DNA of 34,279 bases from an uncultured Actinomycetes bacterium (GTDB taxonomy: Bacteria; Actinomycetota; Acidimicrobiia; IMCC26256; PALSA-555): positions 1 through 34,279 of the forward strand of contig CALEYV010000047.1 in assembly GCA_937927875.1 (NCBI GenBank). Direction: 5' to 3'. Below, in pieces: positions 7,783 to 15,687 of this stretch. Under the pieces are notes generated by a model, which was not told the DNA's origin, made no database searches, and saw nothing but the letters and a program-made list of their open reading frames with translations. Every line of letters begins with the position of its first letter. The stretch's first letter is position 1. A program made the position numbers and the translations under genes.

Positions 7783-8655
7783 CTGGCCGCCGACCCCACC
7801 GAGCTCGCGGTCTCGCACGACGGGCTGCGGATCGCGGCCCTCGACTGGGGCGGAGCCGGCGAGCCGCTGCTCCTCCTGCACCCGAACGGCTTCTGCGCCG
7901 GTCTCTTCGACCCCCTGGCGCGGCGCCTCACCGACCGCTACCGACCCATCGCGGTGGATCTGCGCGCCCACGGCGGCACCGACGTCCCGCCGAATCCTGA
8001 GGAGGACTACGCGTTCGCCCGGCTCGCCAGCGACGTGCTCGCGGTCCTTGACTCCCTCCGGGCGTCGCGCTGGGTCGCGCTCGGCGAGTCGCTCGGCGGC
8101 GGCGTGTGCTCGATGGTGGACGCGGCCCGGCCCGGCGCGACACGAGCAGTGATGCTCTGTGAGGCCATCGCGTTCGAGTTCCCGCCCCGCCCGCCGCGGC
8201 CGACGCCGACCGGCGAGGCGAGCGGGAACTACATGGCGACCATCGCCCGCAAGCGCCGCGCCGTCTGGCCCGACCGGGCCACCGTCCTCGCGTCCTACGG
8301 CAGCCGGCCGCCGCTCAACGAGCTCGCACCGGAAGCGTTGGCGTCATACATCCGCTGGGGGTTCGTCGATCGTCCCGACGGGCAGATCGAGCTGGCGTGC
8401 CCGCCCGAGGCCGAGGCGACGCTGTTCGAGATGTCGGCCGACGCGCGTGGTGCCCCGGCGGCCTGGGAGCACCTCGCCGCGCTCTCCACGCAGGCAGTCG
8501 TGCTCGGGGGCACGAGGTCCGACCTGCCCTTCGAGTGGTTCGAGGCCCAGGCCGCCCGCGCCGGCGCACCGATGGTCCCCGTCGACGGCGGCCACTTCTT
8601 CCTCCAGGAGGACACCGCCCGGGCCGAGCGGCTCGTGCGCGAGCACCTGGCCTGA
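7783..8655 (+). CDS. Alpha/beta hydrolase with non-standard start
   Basis: About 290 residues if translation starts at the CTG at 7783. It has the oxyanion strand LLLHPNGFCAG, the nucleophile elbow GESLGGG (Ser about 103), a late GGTRSDLP acid region, and the catalytic His in VDGGHFF. These define a complete alpha/beta hydrolase. No ATG, GTG or TTG exists in frame before the GTG at 7954, which would remove the first strands and the oxyanion motif, so that start cannot give a working enzyme. Either a CTG start is used just after the stop of the acyl-CoA dehydrogenase, or the published sequence has a small indel near 7775-7785. A thioesterase, esterase or C-C hydrolase role is possible. The substrate is unknown. 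Confidence 0.72.
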   Translation: MAADPTELAVSHDGLRIAALDWGGAGEPLLLLHPNGFCAGLFDPLARRLTDRYRPIAVDLRAHGGTDVPPNPEEDYAFARLASDVLAVLDSLRASRWVALGESLGGGVCSMVDAARPGATRAVMLCEAIAFEFPPRPPRPTPTGEASGNYMATIARKRRAVWPDRATVLASYGSRPPLNELAPEALASYIRWGFVDRPDGQIELACPPEAEATLFEMSADARGAPAAWEHLAALSTQAVVLGGTRSDLPFEWFEAQAARAGAPMVPVDGGHFFLQEDTARAERLVREHLA

Positions 8656-8695
8656 CGGCCGGGCCCCAGTCGGGCGACGCTGCGATGATGAGCCG

Positions 8696-9187
8696 GTGGA
8701 GGCGCTGTCGCCGGCCGAGCGCGCGGTCGCCCGCGACGAGCTCCGACAGCTCGTGGCGCGGTACGCGGTCGCGCTCGACGCCCGGGACCTCGACCAGCTG
8801 GCGGGCCTGTTCGTCGACGACGTGCGCGTCGGCCGAGGGCGGCGGGGCCGGCTCGCGCTCCGCGAGTTCTTCGCCGACTCGTTGGCTCGGATCACGGTCA
8901 GCGTCCTGAACGTCGGCACCCACCTGATCGAGCTCCAGGACGCAGCCCACGCCCGCGGCATCGTCTACTGCCGGGCCGAGCTCCAGGTCGACGACCGGTG
9001 GATCGTGCAGATGATCCAGTACCGCGACGAGTACGAGCGGCGCCACGGCCAGTGGCTGTTCGTGCGTCGCGAGCATCTCCTCTGGTACGGGCGCGACGTC
9101 GGCACGTCCCCCCTCGGGCTCCCGCCCGCCGACTGGCCGGCGCACGACACCGGCTGGGGCGTCTTCCCGGAAGCCTGGTCTCGCTAG
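8696..9187 (+). CDS. SnoaL-like / NTF2-fold protein
   Basis: The protein has 163 residues from the GTG at 8696. The opening helix pattern (ELRQLVARYAVALDARDLDQLAGLFVDDVRV) is typical of SnoaL-like and NTF2-like cone-fold proteins, followed by a strand segment with THLIELQD and a late WLFVRREHLLWYG strand. Members include polyketide cyclases, steroid delta-isomerase relatives and ring-hydroxylating-dioxygenase beta-like proteins. The nearest Rieske oxygenase here (10713-12014) is on the opposite strand. It lies 40 bases after the hydrolase, so it probably belongs to the plus-strand operon starting at 5467. Its stop is only 6 bases from the end of the convergent CoA-transferase gene. Function is undecided. 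Confidence 0.7.
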   Translation: MEALSPAERAVARDELRQLVARYAVALDARDLDQLAGLFVDDVRVGRGRRGRLALREFFADSLARITVSVLNVGTHLIELQDAAHARGIVYCRAELQVDDRWIVQMIQYRDEYERRHGQWLFVRREHLLWYGRDVGTSPLGLPPADWPAHDTGWGVFPEAWSR

Positions 9188-9193
9188 CGGTCG

Positions 9194-10393
9194 TCAGCCG
9201 ACCACATGGTCCGCCCGCAAGGCGGCGATCTGCTCCGCGGTGCGTCCCAGCTCGCCGAGGACCTCGTCGGTGTGCTGGCCGAGCGTCGGCGGCATGGCGC
9301 GGGGACCGCCGGGTGTGCCCACGAAGTCGAGTGGCGTGTTGATCATCGTCGCCGTGCCGTCACCGTCCGGCACCTCCACGAAGCCGCCGCCCGCCCACGC
9401 CTGGGCGTCGCCGAGCACCTCCTCGGTCGTCTGCACCGGCGCCCACCACATGTCGTGCTCGTCGAGCACCGCGCCCCACTCCTCGCGCGTCTTCGTCGCG
9501 AAGATGGCGTCGAGGGCCGGGATCAGCTCGCCGACGTTGTGGCGACGGGCTCGCGCCGTCGCGAAGCGCTCGTCGTCGATCCAGTCCGGCCGGCCCACGG
9601 CCCGGCACAAGTCCGGCCAGTGCCGATCACCCTCGAGCCCGATGAGCCAGAACCAGCGGCCGTCACGGTCCTGGTAGCAGTTGATCGTCGGGTTGCCCAT
9701 CGTGGCGTGCGTCGCGGTCCCGATCGGCTGGCCGAGCCGCAGCGCGGTGTTGAGGTCGAACCCGATCGTGTACATGCCGTGGCGCAGCAGCGACGTGGCG
9801 ACGACCTGGCCCTGCCCGGTCCGCGCCCGCGCCACCAGGGCGGCGCAGATCCCGGCCGCCAGCGCCATGCCGGCGCCGTGGTCGCCCATGCCGCCCCGCT
9901 GGAACGGCGGCTCGCCGCCCGGCTTGGTCAGCAGCTGGACGACGCCGCTGCGGGCCCAGAAGGCCCCGACGTCGTAGGCGGCCCGGTCCCGCTCCGGGCC
10001 CTCGAGGCCGTAGCCGGTGAGGGCGCCGTAGACGAGGCCCGGGTTGCCTGCCTGCAGGGTCGGCGCGTCGAGGCCGAGCCGCTCGAGCGCGTCGAGCCGG
10101 ATGTTGGTGACGAAGGCGTCGGCGTCGGCGAGCAGCTCCAGGGCCAGCGCGTGGCCGGCCGCCACGGTGAGGTCGATGACGATGCTGCGCTTCGAGCGGT
10201 TGTCGAGCTCGAACGGCGGGTTGAACGGCAGGTCGCCGCCGAGCATGGACAGGAACTGGCGGGCCGGGTCGCCATCGGCCGGCTCGATCTTCACCACGTC
10301 GGCGCCCCAGTCGGCGAGGATCCCGCCCGTCGCCGGGCCGGCGACCCAGACACCGAGCTCGACGACCCGGACGCCGGCCAGCGGTCCGCTCAC
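9194..10393 (-). CDS. CaiB/BaiF family (class III) CoA-transferase
   Basis: The protein has 399 residues, the usual length for one CaiB/BaiF subunit. It starts with the characteristic MSGPLAGVRVVELGVWVAGP and continues with GADVVKIEPADGDPAR and FELDNRSKRSIVIDL. The GDHGAGMALAAGI segment keeps an aspartate in the region of the catalytic Asp of formyl-CoA transferase. Enzymes of this family move CoA between carboxylic acids through an aspartyl-CoA thioester. The GTG start overlaps the stop of the Rieske ferredoxin gene by 4 bases, so it is the last gene of a four-gene operon. It may activate an acid produced by, or fed into, the ring-oxygenation steps. The substrate is not predictable. Confidence 0.9.
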   Translation of the reverse strand: MSGPLAGVRVVELGVWVAGPATGGILADWGADVVKIEPADGDPARQFLSMLGGDLPFNPPFELDNRSKRSIVIDLTVAAGHALALELLADADAFVTNIRLDALERLGLDAPTLQAGNPGLVYGALTGYGLEGPERDRAAYDVGAFWARSGVVQLLTKPGGEPPFQRGGMGDHGAGMALAAGICAALVARARTGQGQVVATSLLRHGMYTIGFDLNTALRLGQPIGTATHATMGNPTINCYQDRDGRWFWLIGLEGDRHWPDLCRAVGRPDWIDDERFATARARRHNVGELIPALDAIFATKTREEWGAVLDEHDMWWAPVQTTEEVLGDAQAWAGGGFVEVPDGDGTATMINTPLDFVGTPGGPRAMPPTLGQHTDEVLGELGRTAEQIAALRADHVVG

Positions 10394-10716
10394 GAGGCGT
10401 CGCCCCCGTCGACCGCCACCTCGACCTTCCCGTCGACGATTCGCAGCGGGTACGTGGCCAAGTCGCGGACGGCCGGTGGCGTCACCACCGACCCGTCACG
10501 CACGTCGAAGCGCGCCCCGTGCCGCGGGCACTCGATGGTCGCGCCGCGCAGGCGACCCTCGCCGAGGGGGCCGCGGTCGTGCGTGCACAGGTCGGCGATC
10601 GCGTACAGCGCGCCGTCGACGTTGCAGAGCAGCAGGTGCTCACCCGCCGCCGCGACGGCCCGGGCCCGGCCCGGGCGCACGTCGCCGACGTCGGCGACGC
10701 GGACGTACGTGGTCAC
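10390..10716 (-). CDS. Rieske [2Fe-2S] ferredoxin
   Basis: The protein has 108 residues and is a small soluble Rieske protein. The cluster ligands are visible as Cys44-Thr-His46 and Cys63-Pro-Arg-His66, the two CxH/CxxH halves of a Rieske site. It is the usual size of dioxygenase-type ferredoxins that carry electrons from a reductase to a terminal oxygenase. It overlaps the oxygenase gene upstream by 4 bases and the CoA-transferase downstream by 4 bases, so it is almost certainly its electron donor. No reductase gene is next to it. The reductase must be encoded elsewhere or shared. Confidence 0.92.
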   Translation of the reverse strand: MTTYVRVADVGDVRPGRARAVAAAGEHLLLCNVDGALYAIADLCTHDRGPLGEGRLRGATIECPRHGARFDVRDGSVVTPPAVRDLATYPLRIVDGKVEVAVDGGDAS

Positions 10717-12014
10717 GAGCCGACGTAGTCCTCGAGCACCTGGTGGAAGTGACGGATCCGCCGCTCCTGATGCGCCAGGTACAGGCCGGTGTACCCGGCC
10801 GAGCGCATCCCGGCCTGCACCGGCGGCGCGGCGGCGGCGTCCTGCTGGAGGGCCAGGTGCAGCTTCTGCTCGGTGCCGTCACCGAACGTGCACACGATGG
10901 TCTCGGGCCGGGGCGGCGGATCGACGCCGGGCGGCAGCCGGGCGTAGGTCTGGAAGTCCCACCACATCCGCTCCGGGTCCGCGGCGTGGGGCCGGTGGCG
11001 GAAGAACCAGAAGTGGTCGGCGCTGATGTTCAGCGTGATGTTCGGGAAGATGAAGTAGTGGAAGTCGTCGGTGAGCTGCTCGTCGGCGAGGTCGTCGTAG
11101 CGCAGGCCGTGCTGGCGTCCGAACTCGCGCCGGGCGCGGAACAGGGCCGGGCGCACGTCCTCGGCTCTTCCCTCGAACTCCACCGGGTCGAGGCCCGCCC
11201 CCTCCATGATCACCCGCATCATCTGGGTGACCTGGTGGCGGTCGGCGTAGCCCTCCCGCTGCGCGAGCTCGTCGGTCCAGCGCGGGCTCGGGTAGCCGAC
11301 CCGGAAGATGAACCGGCTGTGCTTGCCGAGGAGGTCGACCGGGCAGTCGACGTCGTCGGTGAACGACAGCAGCTCGGGGTGGATCCCCTGCACGTGGTAC
11401 ACTTCGTTGAAGGCGTCGACACCCACCTTCCAGTTGCAGTCCCACGCCATCGAGATGTCCTCGACCAGGTGGTAGTTGGTGGCGAAGTCGTACGCGGCCA
11501 GGTGCTCGGTGAGCGGGCCGAGGTACTGGTCGAGCGGCTCGGCGGCGCCGTCGAGGTTGACGAACACCCAGCCGTTCCAGGTGTCGCAGCGCACCTCGGG
11601 CAGCCCGATGCAGCCGGTCGGGTCGCCCTGCGGGAAGTCCTCGGCGTCCGGCACCCACGACAGGCGGCCGTCGCGCTCGTACGTCCACAGGTGGTACGGG
11701 CACTGGAACGCCGCCGCGTGACCGGAGCCGGGCTCCCGCAGGCGGCGGCCGCGGTGCTGGCACACGTTGTGGAAGGCCCGCAGCCTGCCGTCGTCGCCCC
11801 GCACCACCAGCACCGACTCCACGCCGAGCTCGAACACGAGGTAGTCGCCGGGCTCGGCGACGTCGGTGGTGGGGCCGACCAAGTTCCACACCCGCGGCCA
11901 GAGCCGGTCGCGCTCGCGCGCCTGGAACTCACTGGACAGGTACCGGTCCTTCGGGATCAGCGCCTGGCCCAGGTCCGGCTCGGGCAGCTTCGTGACCGGC
12001 GTGCGCGCCGTCAT
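10713..12014 (-). CDS. Rieske non-heme iron oxygenase, large subunit
   Basis: The protein has 433 residues. The Rieske domain is N-terminal, with Cys85/His87 and Cys105/His108 (CQH and CPYH). The catalytic domain shows Asp200 in GVDAFNEVYHVQGIH, with His207 and His212 as iron ligands, the bridging Asp-His arrangement of ring-hydroxylating oxygenases. The organisation resembles the alpha subunit of aromatic or diterpenoid (DitA-like) dioxygenases more than KshA, the steroid 9-alpha-hydroxylase, whose sequence as I remember it differs. No small beta subunit is adjacent. ATG at 12012-12014 overlaps the amidohydrolase stop by 4 bases. I read it as a ring or polycyclic-acid hydroxylase. Whether it is mono- or dioxygenating is not visible. 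Confidence 0.92.
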   Translation of the reverse strand: MTARTPVTKLPEPDLGQALIPKDRYLSSEFQARERDRLWPRVWNLVGPTTDVAEPGDYLVFELGVESVLVVRGDDGRLRAFHNVCQHRGRRLREPGSGHAAAFQCPYHLWTYERDGRLSWVPDAEDFPQGDPTGCIGLPEVRCDTWNGWVFVNLDGAAEPLDQYLGPLTEHLAAYDFATNYHLVEDISMAWDCNWKVGVDAFNEVYHVQGIHPELLSFTDDVDCPVDLLGKHSRFIFRVGYPSPRWTDELAQREGYADRHQVTQMMRVIMEGAGLDPVEFEGRAEDVRPALFRARREFGRQHGLRYDDLADEQLTDDFHYFIFPNITLNISADHFWFFRHRPHAADPERMWWDFQTYARLPPGVDPPPRPETIVCTFGDGTEQKLHLALQQDAAAAPPVQAGMRSAGYTGLYLAHQERRIRHFHQVLEDYVGS

Positions 12015-13138
12015 CGCCGTCCCCCTCTCGATGGTGCGGCCACCCGGTCGAAGCGGGGCCCGAGCAGCCGACGGGCGTTCCCAGCCAGGATCGCGCGCCG
12101 GGCGTCGGGGTCGAGGTCCTCGCGGTCGCGGACCTCGGCGACCGAGCCCGGGAACTCGGCGTCCCAGTGCGGGTAGTCGGAGGCGTACACGACGGCGCCG
12201 GGGCCGAGCCGGTCGACCGCGTACGCGATCCCGTGCTCCTCGGGCTCGCACGAGATGACGACCCGGCCTTCGGCGACGAACTCGCTCGGCGGTCGGTGCA
12301 CCGGCATCTCGTCGCCCCGCTTCTCGTAGTGCTCGTCGAGCCGCTCGAGGAAGGACGGGAACCATCCGCAGCCGGCCTCGAGCAGCGCCACCCGCAGCCG
12401 CGGGAAGCGCTCGAGCACCCCGCCGCCGAGCAGGGTCGTCACACCCAGCATCACGTCCATCGGGAACGCGCAGGCGTGCACGAGCGCGTACTGGTCGACG
12501 AAGCGGTCGACCGCGAGCCCGGTGCCGCCGGCGTGGACGCCCAGTGGGACGTCGAGTCGCTCGGCGGCCTCGTAGAGCGGGAAGAGCGACGCGTCGTCGA
12601 GGTTGCGGCCTGCGATCGCGCCGTGGACGGTCAGCGTGACGGCGCCGAGCTCGGTGACGGCGCGCTCGGCCTCGGCGACCGCGTCGTCGATCGACGCCAG
12701 CGGCAGCGCGGCGGCGGCGCGCAGCCGGGCCGGATCGGCGGCGCAGTAACCGGCGAGCCAGTCGTTGAACGCCCGGCAGCAGGCGACCTGGAGCCCGAGG
12801 TCGCGGATCGACCACAGACCGAGCGCGAGGGTGCCGTAGAGCACCGCGACGTCGATCCCGTCGGTGTCCATGTCGACGAGCCGCGCGTCGGGGTCGACGC
12901 CGCCCGGGCGGTGCAGCGACGCCTCCCGGAACCCCTCGGGCGCCCAGGCGCCCCGTCCGGTGCCGATCGGCATGAGCCGGTCCTCGAGGAGGTACCGCGT
13001 CGTGCCGCGGTCGTCGCGGACGATCCGGGGCCGGCGGTCGAGGAACGCGGGGTCGAGGTGCTGCTCCCACACCTCGTCGGGCTCCCAGACGTGGCCGTCG
13101 ACGTCGATGACCTCGACGTCCTCGAGCGTGGTCGTCAC
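12011..13138 (-). CDS. Amidohydrolase-2 family metal-dependent hydrolase
   Basis: The protein has 375 residues from the GTG at 13136-13138, which has a strong AGGGAGGGAG upstream. It begins with IDVDGHVWEP, the modified metal-binding strand (Asp-x-Asp-Gly-His) of the amidohydrolase_2 group. It continues with LVDMDTDGIDVAVLY, LGVHAGGTG, and a late VYASDYPHWDAEFPG segment with the conserved aspartate. Family members are decarboxylases or C-C and amide hydrolases acting on aromatic acids, often beside ring-cleaving oxygenases. It is the first gene of the operon with the Rieske oxygenase, ferredoxin and CoA-transferase. A longer open frame exists upstream but runs over the divergent phosphatase gene. 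Confidence 0.87.
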   Translation of the reverse strand: MTTTLEDVEVIDVDGHVWEPDEVWEQHLDPAFLDRRPRIVRDDRGTTRYLLEDRLMPIGTGRGAWAPEGFREASLHRPGGVDPDARLVDMDTDGIDVAVLYGTLALGLWSIRDLGLQVACCRAFNDWLAGYCAADPARLRAAAALPLASIDDAVAEAERAVTELGAVTLTVHGAIAGRNLDDASLFPLYEAAERLDVPLGVHAGGTGLAVDRFVDQYALVHACAFPMDVMLGVTTLLGGGVLERFPRLRVALLEAGCGWFPSFLERLDEHYEKRGDEMPVHRPPSEFVAEGRVVISCEPEEHGIAYAVDRLGPGAVVYASDYPHWDAEFPGSVAEVRDREDLDPDARRAILAGNARRLLGPRFDRVAAPSRGGRR

Positions 13139-13225
13139 CGTGCTCCCTCCCTGCGGCGCGCAGTGTAAGGGCCCGTACTCTGTCGGCTCATCGACGAGCC
13201 CGACGACGCCGCGTCCACCATCCTC

Positions 13226-13753
13226 GTGGTCTGCACCGGCAACATCGCGCGCTCGGCGATGGCCGCCGCCCTGCTGCGCGCCCGACTCGACGGCCGCACG
13301 CCGCCGACCCGGGTCCGCTCGGCCGGGCTCGTGCCGTGGCCGGGGCCGCCGCCGCCCACGGTCATCGCGGCCATGCGCGAGCTCGACCTCGACGTGTCGG
13401 CGCACGCCAGCCAGCCCCTCCGCACCACGCTCGTGACCGAGGCCGACCTCGTCCTCGGCATGACGCGTGACCACGTGTGGGGGGTGCTCGCCCGCGACAC
13501 GGACGCCGACTCCCGCACCTTCCTCGTCGAGGAGCTGGTCCGGCTCGGGCGCGAGGTCGGCGCTCGCCGGGCCGACGAGTCGCTTCGCCACTGGGCGTCC
13601 CGCGTCGCGGCGCGCCGTCCCACCGGTCGGGTGGTCGGGCGGCCCGAGGACGAGGTCGCCGACCCGCTCGGCGAGTCGGCCGACGTCGTCCGGGCGACCG
13701 CGGCCCGCCTCGACGCCGCGACGGCGACGATCGCGGCGCTCGTCGCGCCTTAG
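13226..13753 (+). CDS. Low-molecular-weight protein-tyrosine-phosphatase-like protein
   Basis: The protein has 175 residues from the GTG at 13226. The active-site loop CTGNIARS gives the Cys-x5-Arg signature (Cys3 to Arg9), and the DPLGES segment (Asp146-Pro147) carries the general-acid Asp. Family members dephosphorylate phosphotyrosine or act as arsenate reductases. Two oddities are visible. The second cysteine usual in the loop (CxGNxCRS) is alanine. The strand before the loop (STILVV) is encoded but lies upstream of the only available start: an in-frame TAA at 13166-13168 leaves no ATG, GTG or TTG before 13226. Translation may begin at a rare codon such as ATC at 13190, or the strand may be lost. 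It is divergent from the amidohydrolase gene and probably unrelated to the catabolic genes. Confidence 0.75.
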   Translation: MVCTGNIARSAMAAALLRARLDGRTPPTRVRSAGLVPWPGPPPPTVIAAMRELDLDVSAHASQPLRTTLVTEADLVLGMTRDHVWGVLARDTDADSRTFLVEELVRLGREVGARRADESLRHWASRVAARRPTGRVVGRPEDEVADPLGESADVVRATAARLDAATATIAALVAP

Positions 13754-13760
13754 CGACGAG

Positions 13761-14261
13761 CTATGACCAGCGGTCGCCGGTGCCGAGGTCGCTGTCGGGG
13801 GCGCCGGCCGGCCGCTCGAACGGCGGGTTCGGGAGCCGTCGGATGCCGCGCTCGGCGAGCAGCTTGGCGTAGCCGTCCTTGTCCGCCGGCACCGGCGTCA
13901 CGTCGTCACCCCAGGTCTCGAAGAGCAGGCAGCCGTCCGGTCCGGCGGTGAGCGGCCCGAACACCGCGCCCCGCTCGAGGATGATGAGCGTGCCCGCCGG
14001 GCACGGTCGCCCGCCGACGTCGAGGTCGCCCTCCAGCACGTAGACGAGGTTGTCGCTCTCGTGGCCGTGCCGCTCGATGACCATCCCGGGGTCGTAGCGG
14101 CCGAGCACCACCATCCGCTGCGGCGTCCATTCGAGGAACTTCTCGTGGACCGACACCCGTCGGTCGCCGTGCTCCTGGGCGATGACCTCTCGCCAGGGGA
14201 CGTCGTCGAGGTGCACGAAGGCCAGGCGCGGCCCGTCCGGCGTCTCGCGGTGCTCGTCCAC
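13761..14261 (-). CDS. Cupin-domain protein
   Basis: About 166 residues from the GTG at 14259-14261. The core PGMVIERHGHESDNLVYVLEGDLDVGG matches the first cupin motif (two His and a Glu-like position near the metal site), and PAGTLIILERGAVFGPL fits the second. Single-domain cupins include dioxygenases, isomerases and ligand sensors. No ATG is available and the true start is uncertain: the frame remains open upstream towards the divergent SDR. The stop is 7 bases from that of the convergent phosphatase gene. The promoter region is shared with the SDR-kstR operon and contains a KstR-like site, so it may belong to the same regulon. Confidence 0.78.
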   Translation of the reverse strand: MDEHRETPDGPRLAFVHLDDVPWREVIAQEHGDRRVSVHEKFLEWTPQRMVVLGRYDPGMVIERHGHESDNLVYVLEGDLDVGGRPCPAGTLIILERGAVFGPLTAGPDGCLLFETWGDDVTPVPADKDGYAKLLAERGIRRLPNPPFERPAGAPDSDLGTGDRWS

Positions 14262-14286
14262 GACCAGGAAGCGTACGCGCCGACAG

Positions 14287-14300
14287 TGGAACGTGTTCTC
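14287..14300. promoter_or_regulatory. KstR-like operator between cupin and SDR-kstR genes
   Basis: The sequence TGGAACGTGTTCTC keeps the AACnnGTT core and matches TnnAACnnGTTnnA except for the last base. It lies 24 bases before the GTG of the SDR at 14325 and about 25 bases from the cupin start. Its position in front of the operon that contains the KstR-like gene suggests autoregulation. Confidence 0.55.
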
Positions 14301-14324
14301 GTGGCCGTGGGAGCATGACTGGCC

Positions 14325-15080
14325 GTGGAGATCGAGGGCAGGGTCGCGGTCGTCACCGGCGCCGGGTCCGGCATCGGGCGCGCCACCGCGCTCGCGCTGG
14401 CCCGGGCCGGCGCGGCGGTGGTCGTGGCGGACATCGACGAGGCGGGGGGCGTCGAGACGGTCGGCCTGGCCCACGACGCCGGCGGGCAGGCCTCGTTCGT
14501 GCGCACCGACGTCACCGAGCCCCGGTCGCTCGAGGCGCTCTTCGCGGCCACCGAGGCCGAGCACGGGGGCCTCGACATCCTGCACAACAACGCGGGGCTG
14601 GTCAGCGGCGAGCCGGAGTGGCCCGAGATCACGCCCGAGACGCTGCTGCGAGTCCTGAACGTCAACCTCGGGGGCGTCGTGGTCGGGACGCGGCTGGCGG
14701 TCCCGGTGCTGCGCCGCCGGGGCGGCGGCGCGATCGTCAACACGGCGTCGATGGCGGCCCTGTTCCCGCTGACCCCCGACCCCATCTACTCGGCGACGAA
14801 GGCCGGCGTGACCATGTTCACCCGCGCCTGCGCTCCGCTCGCCGAGGAGGGCATCCGCGTGAACGCGGTGCTCCCGGGGCTGATCGACACTCCGCTGCTC
14901 GCCAAGTCGGGGGACGGGGAGCGGTGGGCGGGCTGGGCGTACGCGGCCGAAACCATGATGGGGCTGCTGTCGCCCGACGTCGTGGCCGACGCCGTGCTCG
15001 ACCTGGTGCGCGACGACAGCGCGGTCGCCGAGGAGCGAGTCGTCGGCGCGTTGCCGATCCCATCGGAGTCGGGATCCTGA
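14325..15080 (+). CDS. Short-chain dehydrogenase/reductase (SDR)
   Basis: The protein has 251 residues and is a classical SDR: TGAGSGIG nucleotide loop at the N-terminus, VADID at the end of strand 2 (Asp favours NAD), HNNAG, NTASM with the catalytic Ser region, and YSATK as the Tyr-Lys pair, followed by LPGLIDTP. The GTG start lies 24 bases after a KstR-like operator. The kstR-like gene begins 2 bases after its stop, so the two are in one transcript. A hydroxysteroid or hydroxyacyl-CoA dehydrogenase role fits the neighbourhood. The reaction itself is not determined by the sequence. Confidence 0.87.
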   Translation: MEIEGRVAVVTGAGSGIGRATALALARAGAAVVVADIDEAGGVETVGLAHDAGGQASFVRTDVTEPRSLEALFAATEAEHGGLDILHNNAGLVSGEPEWPEITPETLLRVLNVNLGGVVVGTRLAVPVLRRRGGGAIVNTASMAALFPLTPDPIYSATKAGVTMFTRACAPLAEEGIRVNAVLPGLIDTPLLAKSGDGERWAGWAYAAETMMGLLSPDVVADAVLDLVRDDSAVAEERVVGALPIPSESGS

Positions 15081-15082
15081 CC

Positions 15083-15664
15083 GTGGCCGTCGAGGACGAG
15101 GCGCTCACCCCGAACCAGGCCGCACGACGGGAGCGGGTGCTCGACGCCGCGCTCGACCTGGCGGCGGAGGGCGGCTACGACGCGGTCCAGATGCGCGACG
15201 TCGCGACCCGAGCCCAGGTCGCCCTCGGCACGATCTACCGCTACTTCACGTCGAAGGACCATCTCCTCGCCGCCTGCCAGGTCGAGCTGTGGCGGGGGAT
15301 GGCCGAGCGGTTCGCGCGGCGGCCCCCCGCCGGCGCCACCCCGGCTGAGCGGGTCGCCGACCTGCTGGCCCGAGCCATGCGGGCCGCCGAGCTCGAGCCG
15401 CGGCGGACCGCCGCGCTCGTCACCGCCACCGGGTCGCCCGACCCGGCGGTGCGGGACTGCCAGGTCGAGATCATGGCGATCATGGACGCGGCGCTCATCG
15501 CGGCCATGGACGGGCTGGAGCCCGAGCTGCGGGCGCCGACCGCCCGGACGCTGCGGATGGCGTGGTTCGGGTGGCTGGTGGGCTGGGTGAACGGCTGGCA
15601 CGACACCGCCACCGTCAACGCCGAGCTCGAATCGGCGACCCGGCTCCTCCTCGCGCGGCGCTGA
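15083..15664 (+). CDS. kstR: TetR-family repressor resembling KstR
   Basis: The protein has 193 residues from the GTG at 15083. The helix-turn-helix region (about 33-58) reads GGYDAVQMRDVATRAQVALGTIYRYF in overlapping parts and closely follows the KstR DNA-binding domain as I remember it (GGYEAVQMR, YRYFPSK). The MAVEDEAL start also resembles KstR's MAVLAESEL. The GATPAERV and RAMRAAELEPRRTAALV segments match the KstR ligand-binding domain pattern. KstR represses sterol catabolism and is released by 3-oxo-sterol CoA thioesters. Four KstR-like sites lie in this window, including one before this operon. Orthology needs a phylogeny. A KstR-like paralogue with another ligand is possible. Confidence 0.75.
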   Translation: MAVEDEALTPNQAARRERVLDAALDLAAEGGYDAVQMRDVATRAQVALGTIYRYFTSKDHLLAACQVELWRGMAERFARRPPAGATPAERVADLLARAMRAAELEPRRTAALVTATGSPDPAVRDCQVEIMAIMDAALIAAMDGLEPELRAPTARTLRMAWFGWLVGWVNGWHDTATVNAELESATRLLLARR

Positions 15665-15687
15665 GGCCACCACTTGTGGACACAAAA

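Noticed and set aside
10713..12014. Rieske oxygenase as KshA (steroid 9-alpha-hydroxylase)
   Set aside because: The motifs around the Rieske and iron sites and the N-terminus do not match KshA as I remember it, and a separate Rieske ferredoxin is encoded, which KshA/KshB systems do not need.
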